Positions 34,074-45,937 of a stretch of 64,000 nt of DNA are shown piece after piece. Origin of the DNA: Apricaphanius iberus. Taxonomy: Eukaryota > Chordata > Actinopteri > Cyprinodontiformes > Aphaniidae. The stretch lies in the NCBI GenBank assembly GCA_028564705.1, contig JAPXFQ010000119.1:186001-250000 (forward strand). Reading direction: 5' to 3'. A model generated the notes under the pieces. It saw only the letters and a program-made list of their open reading frames with translations. It was not told the origin of the DNA and did not search any database. The position numbers and the translations under genes are program-made. The stretch's first letter is position 1. The number at the start of each line of letters is the position of its first letter.

Positions 34074-37000
34074 TAAAAAAAAAAAAAGAAAAAAAAAAGG
34101 GAAGTGAACATAATCTGTATTGTTTTAAAATCCAATTAGGAGCGGAGCCTTTAATCTTCCAATAATGTAAAACGCCTGCTCCAAATACATCTGTTAGACT
34201 CTTTAATTTGTCGAACAGCCTCTCTGAATGGCTAGTGTTCAGTTGAAACCCTTTATCCAAATGAGCCGAGCACGGTGCCAGCCTCTCGGCTGAGTGATGG
34301 GGGTCTGCCGAGGCCTGGCTGCGTCTCAGACAGCGGACACAGACAGAGGAATGCTGCAGACTCTCACCATTGTGTGGGTAGAGGCAGAGGAATGCAGGCT
34401 GCCAGGCTACGTACACTAACACCAATGAACACAGCCAGAGGCCACGAGCCATGAGGGAAGGCCGGGGGCCAAAAGACCCTGCAGTTAACCACCACTCACC
34501 ACCTCCATCTGGGATATCATACACATCTCCCCTCCTCGGTGTTGGTTTGGACCAGCTCGACTGTCTAAACACTGACGGTCCTTTTCAAGAGGGCCTGACT
34601 TGAATGTCAGAGATTAGAGTCATTTCCTGAACTTAGTAGCTATTCTTTATATTCAAATCTTTTCATTCTGCATTCACAGTAAGGGTACTCACTGACCCCA
34701 CTCCCTTTGTGGGTGAAAGTCAACCGGCCAGACATTTGACCCTCGGCAGCAAACCGTTTCCAGCCTCAGCCAGTTCTTCCACTGTTGTTTTGCAACCATA
34801 GGACTCTCCCACCCTCCGCTGCGGCCTACGAGAGCGATTCACGTGAAGCGCAGAGCAGAGACAGGGATGGAGGACAGGATGGACGAGTGGGGCTTCCTCT
34901 TTCACTTCCTATATGCGGGTCCAGTCAAGTGACTCTTTGTGAGAGTGTTAGGCTGGGATGTCGCAGGAAAACGCAGCTTCGATCGCTGTGGTTTCCGCTC
35001 AGGATGTCCAGTCCTTTCTGTTCACAGTTGTGACACCGTGAATCATGCAGCCATGACACACGTACACCGACGTCTCCATGGACATGGCTCGCACACATGC
35101 ACACACAAACACGCAAGCTCAGACATGCATTTGCAATCCCAAACTTTCAGGTGTGAGCACTTTCATCCTTGGTAACATACAAATTGTGCAGATTTTTTTT
35201 AAATATAAAAGTCATGTGATTGTGATCCTTCTTGTTTGCATCTTCTTTTCTGGTTGAGACTGGATTTGGAACCTCTTGCATAAATCATGATGCCACATTT
35301 TCCCCTGTCACCATATCCTGACAGACTCCAGGGTAATTATGACTGCACTACTGGTAATGACTAAAGTAATCACATGATGGGCTGTGTGGGATTCAACGAA
35401 GTGGATTAATGTGTAGCTTCGAAACTACAATAAAGCTCACTATCTTATTGGCTGTAATAAGGAACCTAACTTCCTGGGACGACGTGTTCAGGGCTTTTTG
35501 CGGACAAACTCCGGAGGATCTGATAGGAAGGACGTTTTGATAAACAGGCAGTCACGTTTCAGTGAGCACCGCTTAAGAGATGTGTGACAAAGTCCTGTCC
35601 CATTACAGGCTCTTGGACTTTAGTAACAGTGCAAAGGGTGATCCACTGTATGTAATTATTATACAGGGTTCACACTATGTGGAAGAACAACTGGTCAACA
35701 GCCTGTTAACATAGATCTGAAAATAGAAATTCACATACACTGTAGAAAAAATTACTTTCTGATAATAAATCAGACTAAAGTTTTGTCCCAAAGTAATATT
35801 TTTAAACAATTACGCTACAGTGAAGTGGACATCGTACAGGAATGTCTAGCTATCATAATGTTCAGTGAGGAGACATGCCCCAGGGATGAACGTGTTTTAG
35901 TCAAAATGGCCCAATGGGTTTCTGAAAAAAATCGGCAACCCTTTTGAAAATGCTAACTGAAGCTGGTAAGAGAGTGTGATTATCCACGGCGAAATGCATT
36001 CTGTACTAACCTGGGCTGCTAGGCCCAACACAGTAAGGAAGAAGCAGTTACCCAGAAAAAAACAAACATATTAATCCATGCTGCAGTTTGCAAATGCACT
36101 CTGGGAGAATGACTTAGATTTTTGGAGACAGACGCTGTGGTCTGATTACACTAACCTCTGCTTTCCACTGGTAAGCTGCACGTAATGCAATAGATGCGTT
36201 TTACTTGCAAATTCAGCTGTGCGTTCCCACTGGGAGCGACGGCAACGACTGGTGTGCTTCGCAAAATAGATGGCATCACAAGGAACAAACATTAGATAAA
36301 TATAGAAGCAGCATGTCAAGTCACCTATCACCAAGGTAAAGCTTGGGTACAAATGTTAAAGATAGCATCACAGTAGTTACAAAATGGGTTAAGAACAGCA
36401 AATCAGATTTTGGACTAGATATTACAAAGGCCATTCGAGTTCAATAGAAAATTAGACAAGAGCATATACCTTCCAACAATGTCAACACCTTCAGCTTTCG
36501 TGCCTTCTATGGGTACACATGCTGTATTTTGGTTTCATAAGTGTGGTACTAAAACTGTTCGAAGAGAAGAGAAGAGAAGAGAAGAGTCTTTTCCCTTTCA
36601 TTCCCTGTGAGGATTTCCTGTCCTGTTTTATGGGGGTCATGCAGCTGGCAGGCGCCCTCCTGTTTCTGTCCATAATGATGACAGGGGTCCATTAGTGCGC
36701 AGCAGAAACACGAGCCACAGAGGTTAAGGCAGACTCTCTACCCCGCTGCAATCTTAAAGCAGTCTTCCCTTTCCACAAGCCCCCGGATCCTGGTGCACAG
36801 CCTACGTATCTATAGGGCAGATAATTGTGGCACTCAGTTTTTGTTGTCAAAGCTTCGCTGATTAAGGGTCAGCCCCAGCTCTGACACCAGCATGTGTGAT
36901 CTGGCAACCAGGAAAGCTGGAAAAGTCCAATCCCTGCGGACAGTCTGTATCTATATGACATGCTTTCATCCAGGAAAAGTAAAGGGGAAGGGGACACTCT

Positions 37001-37331
37001 CTGGTTTTTCGGGAATAGTGCTGCAGAGAAAATAAACAGCTCAATGTGCTGACAGAAACTGACCAACATGATGTTCACATGTTCAGAACAAAGGTTGTGC
37101 ATAACTGTGAAGTGGAAAGACAATTTTAAATGTTTTTTTTTAAAATAAAAAACAAATAAATAAAAAAATGAGCGTATGTTTTCAGCCCTGTCAGTTACTC
37201 CTACTATTTTAAATCAACTTTCGTTCCAATTTAACCTGAAATTGTTTTATGGTGTGTCTCTACCAGCTTTTCACATCTACACACTGACATTTCGGCAATT
37301 TCTGATTCGCTTTGCAGTTCTACACTATATA
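34074..37331. other. intergenic, no gene
   Basis: I see no exon with recognisable product. 34200-34560 and 34780-35060 are GC-balanced single-copy stretches containing long chance frames; neither resembles a known family. A CACACATGC-rich tract is at 35080-35120. Confidence 0.4.
36561..36586. repeat. (GAAGA)n microsatellite
   Basis: Five tandem GAAGA units are seen directly. Confidence 0.9.
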
Positions 37332-38823
37332 CAGCGGGGAGAACAACTATTTGATACACCGCTGATTATTGAAGTATTCCCACTTAAAAAGCATGTAGAG
37401 GTCTGTAATTTGTATCAAAGGTACTCCTCAACTGTGAGGGACAGAATCTAAAACAAAAATGCAGAAAATCGCAGTGGCTGATTTTTAAATAATTCATTTC
37501 CATTTTATTGCATGACAAGTATTTGATACACCAGACAAACAGAACTCAATATTTGGTACAGAAACCTTAGTTTGCAATTACAGAGATCAGACGTTCCTGT
37601 AGTTCTTCACCAGGTTTGCACACACTGCAGCAGGGATCTTGGCCCACTCCTCCATACAGATCTTCTCCAGAGCGTTCAGGTTTCGGCGCTGTCGCTGGGT
37701 CTGACTTTTTCAGTCTCGATACCGATGCCTGCATTTTGTATGTCTGTCGATACGCGATACCGATCCGAAACTATTGTTGAATTAATAAACTGCATAACTT
37801 CCACCTTATACTTTTCTTGAAGAGACTAAAGGCACCAGACTTTACCAGCTAAACATAACTAAGATAAAATAACAGATGTAAAATATAAAATTACCGCAAA
37901 TAAAATAAAATTTCAAGTGAAAAATTAATCTTTTTTGTGAATTTATTGCAGATTTTCCACATTTTGACTATCGGTTCATTCTAATGTACATTAGACGGTA
38001 TCGGGGCCGATACCCGATATCGGTAGATTCCTACTGGGCAACACAGACTTTTAGTTCTCTCCAAATATTTTCTATTGGATTCAGGTCTGGAGACTGCCTA
38101 GACCACTTCAGGGCCAGGAGATGCTTCCTATGGAGCCACTCCTTAGTTACTCTGGCTGTTTGTTTCGGGTCGTTGTCATGCTGGAAGACCGATCCAAGAC
38201 CCATCTTTTTTTGTCTTAAGGGAAGGAGATTGTTGCCAAGATCTCACGACACATGTGCATTGATGCCCCACGAGGAGAGATCTTGCATGGCGTTCCAGAC
38301 CGTGGGAGATTGACTGTCGTCTTCTTCAATTTTCTAATTATCGCACCAACAGTTGTTGCCTTCTCACCACGCTCCTTGCCTATTGCCCTGTAGCCCATCC
38401 CAGCTTTGTGCAGCTCTACACTTTTATCCCTGATGTCCTTGCATAGCTCTCTGGTCTTGGCCGTTGTGGAGAGGTTGGAGTTTGAGTGTGTGGGCAGGTT
38501 TCTTTTAAACAGGTAACGAGTGTAAACAGGCGAAGTTAATACAGGCAATGAGTGGAGAACAGGAGGGCTTCTTATAGAAGAATTAACAGGTCTCTGGGAG
38601 CCTGAAGTCCTACTGATCGATAGGCGATGAAATACTTATGTCAGGCAATAAATGGAAAATAACTATTTAAAAATCATCCACTGTGATTTTCTGCATTTTT
38701 GTTTTAGATTTTGTCCCTCACAGTTGAAGAGTATCTTTGATACAAGTTACAGACCTCTACATGCTTTCTAAGTGAGAAAACTTCAAAAACCAGCAGTGTA
38801 TCAAATACTTGTTCTCCCCACTG
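37332..38823 (-). mobile_element. Tc1-like transposon with long TIRs, internally deleted
   Basis: Both ends carry inverse copies of CAGCGGGGAGAACAACTATT / CAGTGGGGAGAACAAGTATT, with subterminal copies extending about 110 bases inward, and each end is flanked by TA. On the minus strand, 38216-38548 encodes the N-terminal HTH of a Tc1 transposase ([31 protein letters not shown]), and 37560-38210 encodes its C-terminal end; the central catalytic part is missing. A MITE interrupts it at 37700-38030. Confidence 0.88.
37700..38030. mobile_element. MITE nested in Tc1-like element
   Basis: The Tc1 coding sequence cgctggg|gcaacacagac is split here. The insert contains gataccgatgcctgc at the left and ggccgatacccgatatcggt at the right, words of the TAGGGATGCAC family. 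The flanking tcgctggg and ctactggg agree at five of eight bases. Ends are approximate. Confidence 0.65.
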
Positions 38824-40879
38824 TATACTGAGGATAATACACACCTTTTTATCTCTATTTACATACAGATGACATCTGAACGCAACCGGTTGCACTAGAT
38901 TTTATCTAGGAGTATCAAAGTAAACAGGGATGAATCCAAATTCCCTTCCAACCTTTAAAATATTTTGAAAACTATAATTCTCCTGCCACTTTATAACCCC
39001 TTTTACTGATGGTCTATCACAACATCCCAGTAAAATACACAAAAGCTTGTGTTTATTTCATGACAAAATAAAAATTCACGGGGTGTAAATACCTTTGGAC
39101 AGTAACACAGTTTTTTAGTTTCAGTGCGCGTTGCTAACAGTGGAATAATGGCAGCAGTGTCATGTGTTTTGGTCAAGTCTAGTGAGGCCTACTTGGAATC
39201 GGGTGTGTCACTCTCCCACTGATGCGTCATGTTAACGTCCATCTTGTGTCATAACTCCTTCTTGAATTTTTTCAGAAGGCCTCTGGGGAATTTAAACCCG
39301 TCCGTCTTTCAGCTTTCCCGCTGATTTCAGACCCACCGTGTCCTCTTTTATCTTGAGTGGATCTGACAGTGTTGGTGGAGACACTCGTCCTTTGCTTCTT
39401 TACCGCTCCTTGTCATTATGCGTAGCCTCCGTTAATATAACTGAAGAACAAAATAAAAAGTGTTTGGTGCGGTCAGGCTGTCATGGTGAGATGACTGTGG
39501 TTGGCCAACAGAGTTTATAAAGGATCTATTTAGGAGGAGGCAGGCCTTTATCCTATAGTGAACCCAAGTACTTGTTTGTTCTTCTTGTGGCTAAGATACA
39601 GGAAGTACTTTGTTCTGGCTCCTTTAATGGAAAAAAAAGAGGACTTCTCAAAACGATTTAAATGAAAGGTTACATGCAAACAACAAGGCTTATCCAGGGT
39701 GTGATAACAGTTTGCATTGAGTTTCAGATGGACTGCTGTTTTAGACTCTAGGCAGTGTCATAAATCTGCTTCTTGGGGTTTATTCACAGCAGCCTGAATG
39801 TAAGATGTCTTCCTACTCTAATGTACATATGCGACATATGCAATGACTTAAATGACAATGAAGGACGTTAAATATTGTTGAATTTGTTTTTGCACCTTTT
39901 CAGAAATGTGCAAATAATATACAGTATTGTAGCTTAAAAAAGAATGAGCTTTTTACAAAAATAAGTAAATAATCAGCAATTCCATTCACTGGAGTATTGA
40001 GTTTGTGCCTTTACTCCTCGTCTAAACCTGGTTTACTCATTTAAACTATTGAGCACATCAGATCACCTTCCAGCTGCTTGGTCATTTCTTTTCTTTGTGA
40101 CGTGTCTTAGAAGCAAAGCTGCAGGAACCTAAAAAACTTCTGGATAAGTTTAGTCTGAAAAAATGATTCATCAGTTTTGGTCCAATTGGCTTTCTTACTT
40201 AGCAAAATAATAAGAAAAAGTTTTTTTGTTGTTTTTTTATTTTTTATTCCAGCAACTCAGATCACCGACTTGGGATTGTTTAGCGGTATTATGCAGTAAA
40301 GGGAGTCACGTTTCTGTTATGGGGCACACAGAATTAAAAAGACTGCATCCCGTGTAGTGATGTCTGATGTTTTACATTCTCAGTTAAGAACATTTTCTAA
40401 AGTAGGTTTTAAAATATGGCTGCTGGTGATTAAAGTAAATGTTGCTTTTTCTCCTTTTACCAAATCTAAATGTCAGTATTTTTCATCCACATACCAGCTT
40501 TTGATTTTTTTTAAAACCAAATCCTCAAACAAAGGACAGATGTTTGCTTCACTTCAACCTTTGGTCAGTTCAGAACCCTCTTATTTAGTGTCTTACTCAC
40601 TAAATCAATCAACGGCTACTGCATATCTCTCTCTTTCTTTAAGGGACGCCAACATTGACGACAACATCACATGCTCTGAATGACTTTAAATATCTGAGAA
40701 AAAGAAACCCAAAGTGCAGGAAGACTACACAGTGATCACTTTTTATTCATCTAAACATCGATTATAGTTGCTTATATTTATGTATGCAGCAGTAAATTGG
40801 CCCTTTTTTTTCTTGATTGGCTCTGACCAAAAATCCTTTGGTAAAATATTTTTAAAATGTAAACTAATGATTTAAAGAG
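38824..40879. other. intergenic with a Tc1-like tail
   Basis: 38945-39105 is the right arm of another Tc1-like copy (gatggtctatcacaacatcc ... ggggtgtaaatacctttgga). The rest holds no recognised gene. Confidence 0.4.
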
Positions 40880-40990
40880 TTAATTAAATCAAATCAAACC
40901 TGATTTTTAAAGCGCTTTTCATACAACAATTGCATCTCAAAGTGCTTTACAGATTATAATGACCCCACATAGACCACATTCCCATCCCTC
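40880..40990. repeat. short interspersed fragment (AAAGCGCTTTTCATAC type)
   Basis: ttttaaagcgcttttcatac and caaagtgctttacagatt are hallmark words of a common fish interspersed repeat, also seen at 42245-42300. Confidence 0.6.
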
Positions 40991-41699
40991 CAACCCAGAT
41001 TTAAAAGCATGATCTTAGTTATATCCCCCTCCTAAAAGCAACCTTTAAAAAAAAGGACATTCTTGCCTTTTTTGGTCCGTAAACACACTAGCATACAATA
41101 TAGTATTTCATGCACTCTTTTGAGTTTCTTTAAAAATCAAATAATTTGTAGACAAGACTAAATGGTGCTAGTCTTTTAAAATAGTCATTTTCCGTTGGAT
41201 TCAAAAACCATGACCTCTAGGAAGGAATCTGCCGCTTATTTTGTATTTCAATGTTCACTTTTTGTTAAATTCAGTTGCTACATTAACACAAAATCAACAC
41301 AGATGACTCTGGGTTTGTTATAGTCCTTGGAAAGCAAATCAGACTGATAAGGAATGTCAGTCATGTGCTCTCAGGATGCAGAGTACCGGGAACTACACAC
41401 TTATGTTCTCCTTGTAGCACTAATTCTTTCATCAAGTTCTGTTCATACAAAACGTGATTTACAAAACTGCTTGCTTTTTGCAATATGGTGAATAAGTGGC
41501 AGTAACACATGTAAAAAGGCATGTTGCGGTCGAGCACATGATTGGCTGGAAACCAAAGCAACATCTGAACAGCCTAAATGTTCTGTACTTTAGTTGAGTC
41601 ATGTCAGAGTTAACTTAGTGACCAAGTTGGTGAGTAAGTGAAAGCAAGACATTTATAGAACGTCCCCTTGCTCAACCCGTTCTAACCCCCCAGCCTGTA

Positions 41700-41962
41700 C
41701 TGACACTTAGCCTCCCATTTTGGGCATATGCATAACCATCTGGTTGTTGTGTCCTGGGCCAAGATACTTCACCTACCGAATGGTGCCAGTGTTCGGCAGA
41801 ATCGCTTCTGTCAGTCTGCCCCAGGTCGGCTGTGCCTACAGTGTAGCTCACCATCCACAGTGAGTGAATGTGTGCGTGAATGACTGAATTTAGTGAAGCA
41901 CTTTGGGGTTCTCTGGATTAGATAAAGAGCCATAACAGTAAGGTCCATTTACCATTTAAGTT
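41700..41962. mobile_element. SINE-like repeat
   Basis: ttgtgtcctgggccaagata, tgtgcctacagtgtagctca and the tail ggtccatttaccattt form a recognisable fish SINE-like repeat, distinct in body from the 25751 copy but sharing its terminal ccatttaccattt. Confidence 0.6.
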
Positions 41963-42214
41963 ATTTCAATAAACTAAATAAAGCTGGAACAGATAAAACT
42001 CTGTTAATAAGCAAGCGCTTTTACATATGGCTAACTAGCAATAAAACAGTTCCATGTACAGAGAGAGAGAGAACAATACTAAGGACCAAGCTGACAACAT
42101 TGCAACTCCCGACAGCAATTAGAGTAACCAAACATTCAAAACGGGGGAAGGCAAGCAGCATAATGCAATACCCTGTATTGTGTAATATCCTGGTGGATAT
42201 AGTGCATCAAAGAG

Positions 42215-43080
42215 TGCTCATTCAATCAATCAATCAAACTTTATTTATAAAGCGCTTTTCCAACTACATAGCTTCTCAAAGTGCTTTACAGATTAAAATG
42301 ACCCAACAAAACCAAACCTTCCCAAACCCAAAATAAAATCATCATCTCAACTATTGCCCCTGACACCCCCCCAATCCAACCCACCTCCCCCCCCCCCCCC
42401 CACCCCCCCCCCCCCCCCCCCCCCACCCCCCCACACACACATACAAGCAACAGTAAACAAAAGCAACAAGGGGCTGAGTACAGATGAGCCAGGAAACACC
42501 ATCTGCATAGACGGCAGCAGATTACCAGCAGCAGCCAAGGCACCGACCCAGGGCGCCCAGAGGAGGGAGGGCTTGTACCTCCACCTCCACCCAAGCACTG
42601 CCTGGAGAGCACCCAGGGAGCCACAGCCGACCACCACCCCCGATGCAAAGGGCTCCCTCAGAGAAAACACTGGAAGGATTATTAAAATAAGAAGTTAAAA
42701 TATTAAAATAAACAGTAGAAAATGAGATTAACTATTAAAAAACTAATAAAAGTTTTTAAGACTGATAGCATCCCAAATTATAAAATATAAGAGAATGATA
42801 AGATATGGTCAGATGCAAAGCAGATAAATAATTATTAAATAATAATCAGTTGAAAGCTCGACTAAAAAGGTACGTCTTGAGCCTGCTCTTAAAAACATGA
42901 ACGTTCTTTGCGGCCCTGAGGTCCTCTGGCAGCCTCTTCCAGAGGTGAGGGCCATAATACTGGAAGGACGCCTCACCATGTGAGACTGCTTTAAAATTGA
43001 GTCACTCTGGACAACTAAGCAACAATACAGCCCCTTCTCTAAGCAGCCCTTCCAAGCCGTGGTTATCCCTCCTGCTTGTG
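42215..43080. mobile_element. composite interspersed repeat
   Basis: It starts with caatcaatcaatcaaacttt and taaagcgcttttccaac and ends with a block around gaggtcctctggcagcctct and cataatactggaaggacgcc. These phrases recur widely in fish genomes. No coding capacity is seen. Confidence 0.5.
42387..42432. repeat. poly(C) tract, G-quadruplex-prone on minus strand
   Basis: About 44 C broken by two A, followed by CACACA. The complementary strand is an uninterrupted G-rich run. Length may be unreliable. Confidence 0.9.
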
Positions 43081-45937
43081 CGCCTTTACTACCAAACTTT
43101 TTCCTTCCACTCAACTTTCAGTTATTTTTGTCTGGATATGGCATAGTGTTGCAAACCAGTTTCTTTAGCCATGACTATTTGTGAATAACTCCGCTTGTTG
43201 AGGCTGTAATTAATTGTCTACTGGACAGCTATCAAGTCAGCAGTGTCTCTCTGAGGGTCTAGGTTATAACATGACATTTCTTTTCTGAAAATGATGTTTT
43301 GTTTATATCTTGGGTCACGTGATTGCATTTTTTTTTTGTTGGGGTGGCTTTGAGTCATAATCACTGAAATGATTAGAAGTAAATGCTTGAAATATATTAC
43401 TTTGTGTGTAATGAAGGCATGGACCCCTTGAGCTCTATAGTGGGTGGGTCCTAAGCTTTTCTTAAGAGGTTGATACACCCAGCATTTTATTCCAGTCATC
43501 TCTTAATTCTTCATCCTCTCAAGTTCAGGTTTTTGTTAACTTAAAATTACACAACAGGGGAACTGGATTTTTGTTCTCCGAAATGTTTAACGCCAACCAA
43601 CAATTATGAGTATCACACATTTAGCATTCGAACAGATAAAATCCGCTAACCTCCGTGGAAATATTTAAAGGAAGCACAAACTTCCCTTTTCCGTATTTCT
43701 ATGTAGATGGAGAGAATAATGCTTTTATTGAAGCCATTATGAGATATTTTAGCCACTGAATTTATTATGTTTTTCAGCATTCATGTTTTAAGATGCAGAT
43801 TACAGTGATAACAACTGCAGGTCATTGTTGATCATTCACTGATTTTATGTTTGAGCAGACTTCCTGCATGATAACTGTTCCTATCAGATGGCAACTTTAG
43901 GCCTGACTGGAGCTCCGTCTTGTAGTCTGGAGTCAGAATTGGTACAATTTATTTAAAATCCATTCTACCTATACATTTCCACACATCTTAGGGTTGCAGC
44001 TTGTGGCTTTAAACCATACCCATTGGGATGAATTAGGTTTTTTTCTGATTTTAACTACACTCTGGACTGTTGCAGAGCGATGAGAACCGTGTTTCTGGCA
44101 GCAGCACTCCTCCAAGAGGGACCAAAACGGGCTCAGGGGACTTAATCTACATAAGCGGCCCAATCTTCAGAAAGCGAGTCAAAATGCACAAACCACCCCC
44201 CAAAAAACCAGCCTAGGTAGATAAAGTTCCAGAAAGTTCAGCAGAAAAAAGTTCAGAAACCCGTTGTTTAATAATGCCTAAATAAATAAAAGTTTTGAAT
44301 CGCAATACTGACAAAATAAACTTTTTAAATTAAATTCTAATTCATTGAGATGTACATATACATGTTATTTTCACCAAAAGTAAACATTTTCATGTTCCAA
44401 ACTGGGATGAAATTCACAAAATTGGCTTCTGAAATCAGGAAGTGACATTTTAAATGAGAAAGACCAATCTACATGGGAACATTTCTTTTTAAAACAGGTT
44501 GTTAGTTTGTAAAGCAACCACTCCCAGAAAGGGTTTAATCCACACAGAAACAGAGAGAACGGCCCCAAAATTGTATTTCCACTCCCCCAAACTTGCAAAA
44601 ATTGCCCTAAATATTTAGTAAGGGACATTCGCATTAAACCTCCACACAAGGTTAGCGGCAAATATGACAAAAAAACAAGAATGGTGAATAAATTTTTTCT
44701 CAGAGTCACTTCGCTTTTAAAACTACTAAACTACAAGACGAAAATGTAACCCGCTGCACATTTGGAGTTATATGTCATGTTAGAGATTGTGCTTAAATGC
44801 TTTAATTTCAAAAATCAATACGGGTGCTGCTGTGCTATTAAAACATCAGTTGATTTGAACTATTGGGATTTTGTATTTCAATTTTTCCTTCACACAACCG
44901 TTACTGTGCAACCTCCATTCGTGAGCATGCTCCCTTAATCCTTCAATGTATAAAATGCACGCACGGCAAGACATTACATTAACTAATAGCAGCCTGGTTA
45001 TTGAGCTTAGCAGTTAGTAGATTACTGCTGGTTTTCCAACCTGCAGTTAGAACATGGTTAGGTTGTTTTTTTTTTATTTCATAACCTGACACGTGTTCTG
45101 ATTTCTTACTTTCGTACTTACTGCGTGAATAGCAGCAGCTCTTGTTCCTGGCTCACCGTTGTCTCCTTCACTTTCTAGAAGGGCGTTCTCAAAATATTCT
45201 CCACTGCACTTCCCTTTTGAGTAGTATCTGTTTGAAGCACAGATACGTGTTCTTGAACTACTCAGCTTTTTTGCACTGCTGAGGCCATTAACTAACTTTG
45301 GTTAGTAGTGAAAGGATACCCAGAGTACCAGTAAAGGCAGCCTATTGCAAGCAGTACTGCCGTTTAAACTTCATTATGGACATCACTAAAAGATGACATG
45401 GAAACATGACAATAAATGATGAACATTTGGTATTAATTCAGGTGGAGTATGAGTCTATATTTCCATCCATCCAATATGTGGACATGTTTCAGTCTACACC
45501 ACATACCTAATCTCCACTGCAGGAATGTTTTTTAATGCTGGTTGTTAAACCTTTACCATGGATGGGTCCACACAAAAGATTTAATGGCCGAGTTGATGCG
45601 CTGGATTGCTATGTATTTTATTGTCCATCATGCGGTACAGATTGTCGTTAAATAACTTTATAAGCCCATATAGTGCAGTTCATATGATCAGAGTGAAGTA
45701 AAATTACAGATTGTGGGCGAAGGGTGTAAAGAACCTCACGACCTGCACGTGGCCTACCTTAGCGTTGCAGCACTGTTACATCGAACAGGAGCAGGCTAGT
45801 TCTGACTTATAACCAAATGACTTGTTACGCATGATCTATTAGGAATGGCTAAACTGACCAAACAGTATGGGAAATCCCCGTCTGTTGTCTTTATTAAAGA
45901 CTTAATTTTTATAGTAAATCTTTTGCTACTTTGTTGC
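43081..45937. other. intergenic, no gene
   Basis: AT-rich, without recognised exons or clear full-length repeats. A long minus-strand frame at 44371-44709 lacks any known domain and is probably chance. Confidence 0.4.

Noticed and set aside
34063..34572. 169-residue minus-strand frame in the mafb downstream region
   Set aside because: Begins in GC-balanced DNA and ends in a low-complexity A/T tract; no domain or splice context, so probably chance.
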